The notes under the pieces were generated by a model that worked only from the letters and a program-made list of their open reading frames with translations, made no database searches and was not told the origin of the DNA. Both the position numbers and the translations under genes were made by a program. DNA of 64,000 bases, from the NCBI RefSeq assembly GCF_000718135.1, contig NZ_JOEM01000005.1, positions 186,001-250,000 of the forward strand, given 5' to 3'. This DNA comes from Streptomyces cyaneofuscatus. Its GTDB lineage: Bacteria > Actinomycetota > Actinomycetes > Streptomycetales > Streptomycetaceae. Below are positions 62,398-64,000 of this stretch, piece by piece (position 1 is the first letter of the stretch; each line of letters starts with the position of its first letter).

Positions 62398-63666
62398 ATG
62401 AACGCATTCGCGACACGGATACGGCCTCCGATGCTGGCGGCGGGACGAGGACTGGTCCTGTCGGTCTACGGGCTGGCGGTCTCCATCATCATGTTCGTCC
62501 TCGCGGTGCTCTCGATCACCTTCATCCTGCTGGGCATCGGGGTGTTCACCACCCCCGTCGTGCTGGAAGGGGTGCGCCGCCACGCCAACCAGCGGCGGCT
62601 GTGGGCGGCCGACTGGTCCGGCGTACGGATACCGGTGCCGTACCGCCCGTTCCCGCCGGATCTGCGGAAAGGCGTGACCGGGCAGGTGGAGCGGACCACG
62701 CTGCTGCTGAAGGACCCGGCGACCTGGCGGGACCTCCAGTGGCTGCTGGTCGACATGACGGCCGGGACCGTGCTGGCCGTGGTGGCCGCAGGGCTGATGA
62801 TCTACCCGATCGAGTCGGTGGTGCTGGCGGCCGGGCTGTGGCGGGCGTTCCAGGACGACCCGTACTGGTACGGGTTCGTGCCGGTGAGCAGCCAGCTCAC
62901 GGGGCTGGTCGCCCTGGCGCTCGGCATCGCGCTCTTCCACCTCGGCCTGCGGGCCGCCGAGCCGGTGCTGCGGGCGCACTTCCTGCTGGCCCGCACGCTG
63001 CTGGCGCCGACGCCCGAGCAGACGCTGGCGCGGCGGGTGGACCGGCTCACCGAGACGCGGCACGAGGCGGTGGACACCGCCGCCTCCGAGCTGCGGCGCA
63101 TCGAGCGGGACCTGCACGACGGGGCGCAGGCGCGGCTGGTCGCGATGGGGATGAACCTGGGCACGATCGAGTCGCTCATCGAGAAGGACCCCGCGCAGGC
63201 GAAGAAGTTGCTGGCGACGGCCCGGGAGTCGTCGGCGGAGGCACTGACCGAGCTGCGTGACCTGGTCCGGGGCATCCACCCGCCGGTCCTCGCCGAACGG
63301 GGCCTCGGCGACGCGGTCAAGGCGCTGGCCCTGCGGCTGCCGGTGGCCACGGAGGTGACGGTGGAGCTGCCGGGACGGGCGGAGGCGTCGGTGGAGTCGG
63401 CGGCGTACTTCGCGGTGAGCGAGGCCCTGACCAATGCGGTGAAGCACGCCGACGGCGACCGGATCTGGGTGGACCTGCACCACGGCGAGGGGATGCTCCG
63501 GATCTCCGTGACGGACAACGGCGGGGGCGGTGCGCGGATCGGATCGGGCTCCGGTCTGAGCGGAATCGAACGGCGGCTCGGTACATTCGACGGCGTCCTG
63601 GCCGTCAGCAGCCCCGCGGGCGGCCCCACCATGGTCACCATGGAGCTGCCTTGCGCGTTGTCCTAG
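62398..63666 (+). CDS. Sensor histidine kinase (HisKA_3 type)
   Basis: A 422-residue kinase with a membrane-embedded sensor region (hydrophobic helices at ~20-55, ~120-145 and ~165-185), a dimerisation helix with RRIERDLHDGAQARLVAMGMNLG (phospho-acceptor His in DLHDG) and an HATPase_c domain (SEALTNAVKHA, DNGGGG, GLSGIERRL). GGGGAGAGGG precedes the ATG. It overlaps the response regulator gene by 16 bp. It resembles the putative-sensor-domain kinases widespread in Streptomyces; the signal is unknown. Confidence 0.92.
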   Translation: MNAFATRIRPPMLAAGRGLVLSVYGLAVSIIMFVLAVLSITFILLGIGVFTTPVVLEGVRRHANQRRLWAADWSGVRIPVPYRPFPPDLRKGVTGQVERTTLLLKDPATWRDLQWLLVDMTAGTVLAVVAAGLMIYPIESVVLAAGLWRAFQDDPYWYGFVPVSSQLTGLVALALGIALFHLGLRAAEPVLRAHFLLARTLLAPTPEQTLARRVDRLTETRHEAVDTAASELRRIERDLHDGAQARLVAMGMNLGTIESLIEKDPAQAKKLLATARESSAEALTELRDLVRGIHPPVLAERGLGDAVKALALRLPVATEVTVELPGRAEASVESAAYFAVSEALTNAVKHADGDRIWVDLHHGEGMLRISVTDNGGGGARIGSGSGLSGIERRLGTFDGVLAVSSPAGGPTMVTMELPCALS

Positions 63667-64000
63667 CCGAAGACCTCTTCCTGCTGCGCGACGGACTGGT
63701 GCGCATGCTGGAGGCGTACGGGTTCGAGATCGCCGCCGCCGTGGAGACCGGGCCCGAACTGAGCAAGGCCCTGGCCGAGTTGGAGCCGGATGTCGCGCTC
63801 GTCGACGTCCGGCTCCCGCCGTCCCACACGGACGAGGGGCTGCAATGCGCCCTGGCCGCCCGGCGGGCGCGGCCGGGGCTGCCGGTGCTGGTGCTCTCCC
63901 AGCACGTGGAGCAGTTGTACGCACGGGAGTTGCTGGCCGACGGCAACGGAGGCATCGGCTATCTGCTGAAGGACCGGGTCTTCGACGCGGACCAGTTCAT
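63651..64000 (+). CDS. Response regulator, NarL type (3' partial)
   Basis: The receiver domain of a response regulator cut by the window end. It begins at TTG 63651, 5 nt after GGAG, inside the kinase 3' end: LRVVLAEDLFLLRDGLVRMLEAYGF, phospho-acceptor Asp in DVALVDVRLPP, and VLSQHVEQLYARELL...GYLLKDRVFD. A LuxR-type HTH would be expected beyond the edge. It is the partner of the overlapping histidine kinase. Confidence 0.88.
   Translation, partial: MRVVLAEDLFLLRDGLVRMLEAYGFEIAAAVETGPELSKALAELEPDVALVDVRLPPSHTDEGLQCALAARRARPGLPVLVLSQHVEQLYARELLADGNGGIGYLLKDRVFDADQF

Overview
The window is a gene-dense, very GC-rich chromosomal segment from an actinobacterium, almost certainly a Streptomyces. 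The evidence is GTG/TTG starts, many apparently leaderless genes, GlnR boxes in front of both glnA and a eukaryotic-type glnII, Scr1-type HTH/DUF397 pairs and MocR and WYL regulators. The backbone order adoK - membrane protein - HesB/ErpA ... cobT, cobS ... pepA, lpdA, E2, TIGR01777, lipB, lipA, DUF4191, RDD, glnA matches, from memory, the Mycobacterium tuberculosis Rv2202c-Rv2220 order. This is therefore conserved actinobacterial core with Streptomyces insertions.

Layout. 1-6.1 kb: a cysteine desulfurase-TusA fusion (cut by the left edge), an adenosine kinase, a small ORF, a membrane-anchored protein, erpA and nadA. 6.3-12.2 kb: an accessory patch with a TPR protein, an Scr1-like HTH regulator plus DUF397, a decayed IS200/IS605 element (intact-looking tnpA, 5'-truncated tnpB) and a DUF6879 protein. 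12.2-21.8 kb: an RND exporter, a two-component pair, PspA with its partner PspAA, DUF3043, a methyltransferase and an HtrA-like lipoprotein protease. 21.8-29 kb: cobalamin nucleotide-loop assembly (cobU with an N-terminal MBL-like domain, cobT, cobS), with an MprF-like aminoacyltransferase and two membrane proteins between cobT and cobS. 29-38.2 kb: pepA, lpdA, the E2 acyltransferase, a GntR regulator and aceE. 38.3-45 kb: WYL regulator, DUF4240, GNAT, TIGR01777 epimerase, FAD oxidoreductase and an XRE/TPR-type regulator. 45.2-50.7 kb: lipB, lipA, small ORF, DUF4191, RDD and glnA. 50.7-56.7 kb: an accessory island. 56.9-60.7 kb: a vWA/TROVE-like plus ARPP-2-like gene pair, then glnII. 60.7-64 kb: a 50-codon ORF before a winged-helix regulator, an MMPL transporter relic, and a histidine kinase/response regulator pair cut by the right edge.

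The genes work together. ErpA and the desulfurase support Fe-S enzymes such as NadA and LipA. LipB/LipA make the lipoyl groups carried by the E2 protein, which works with AceE (E1) and LpdA (E3). GlnA and GlnII are both preceded by four-part GlnR operators with exact 11-bp periodicity.

Points of most interest: the vWA/TROVE-like plus ARPP-2-like pair; a recurring pattern of tandem duplications that copy the 3' end and stop codon of genes; a frame conflict at the start of the Scr1-type regulator; a frameshifted and internally deleted MMPL relic; a perfect 17-bp palindrome before aceE; a 50-codon ORF with a strong RBS; and a 47-residue Cys/His protein beside an HTH-less DUF5753 protein. No tRNA, rRNA or CRISPR array was recognised.
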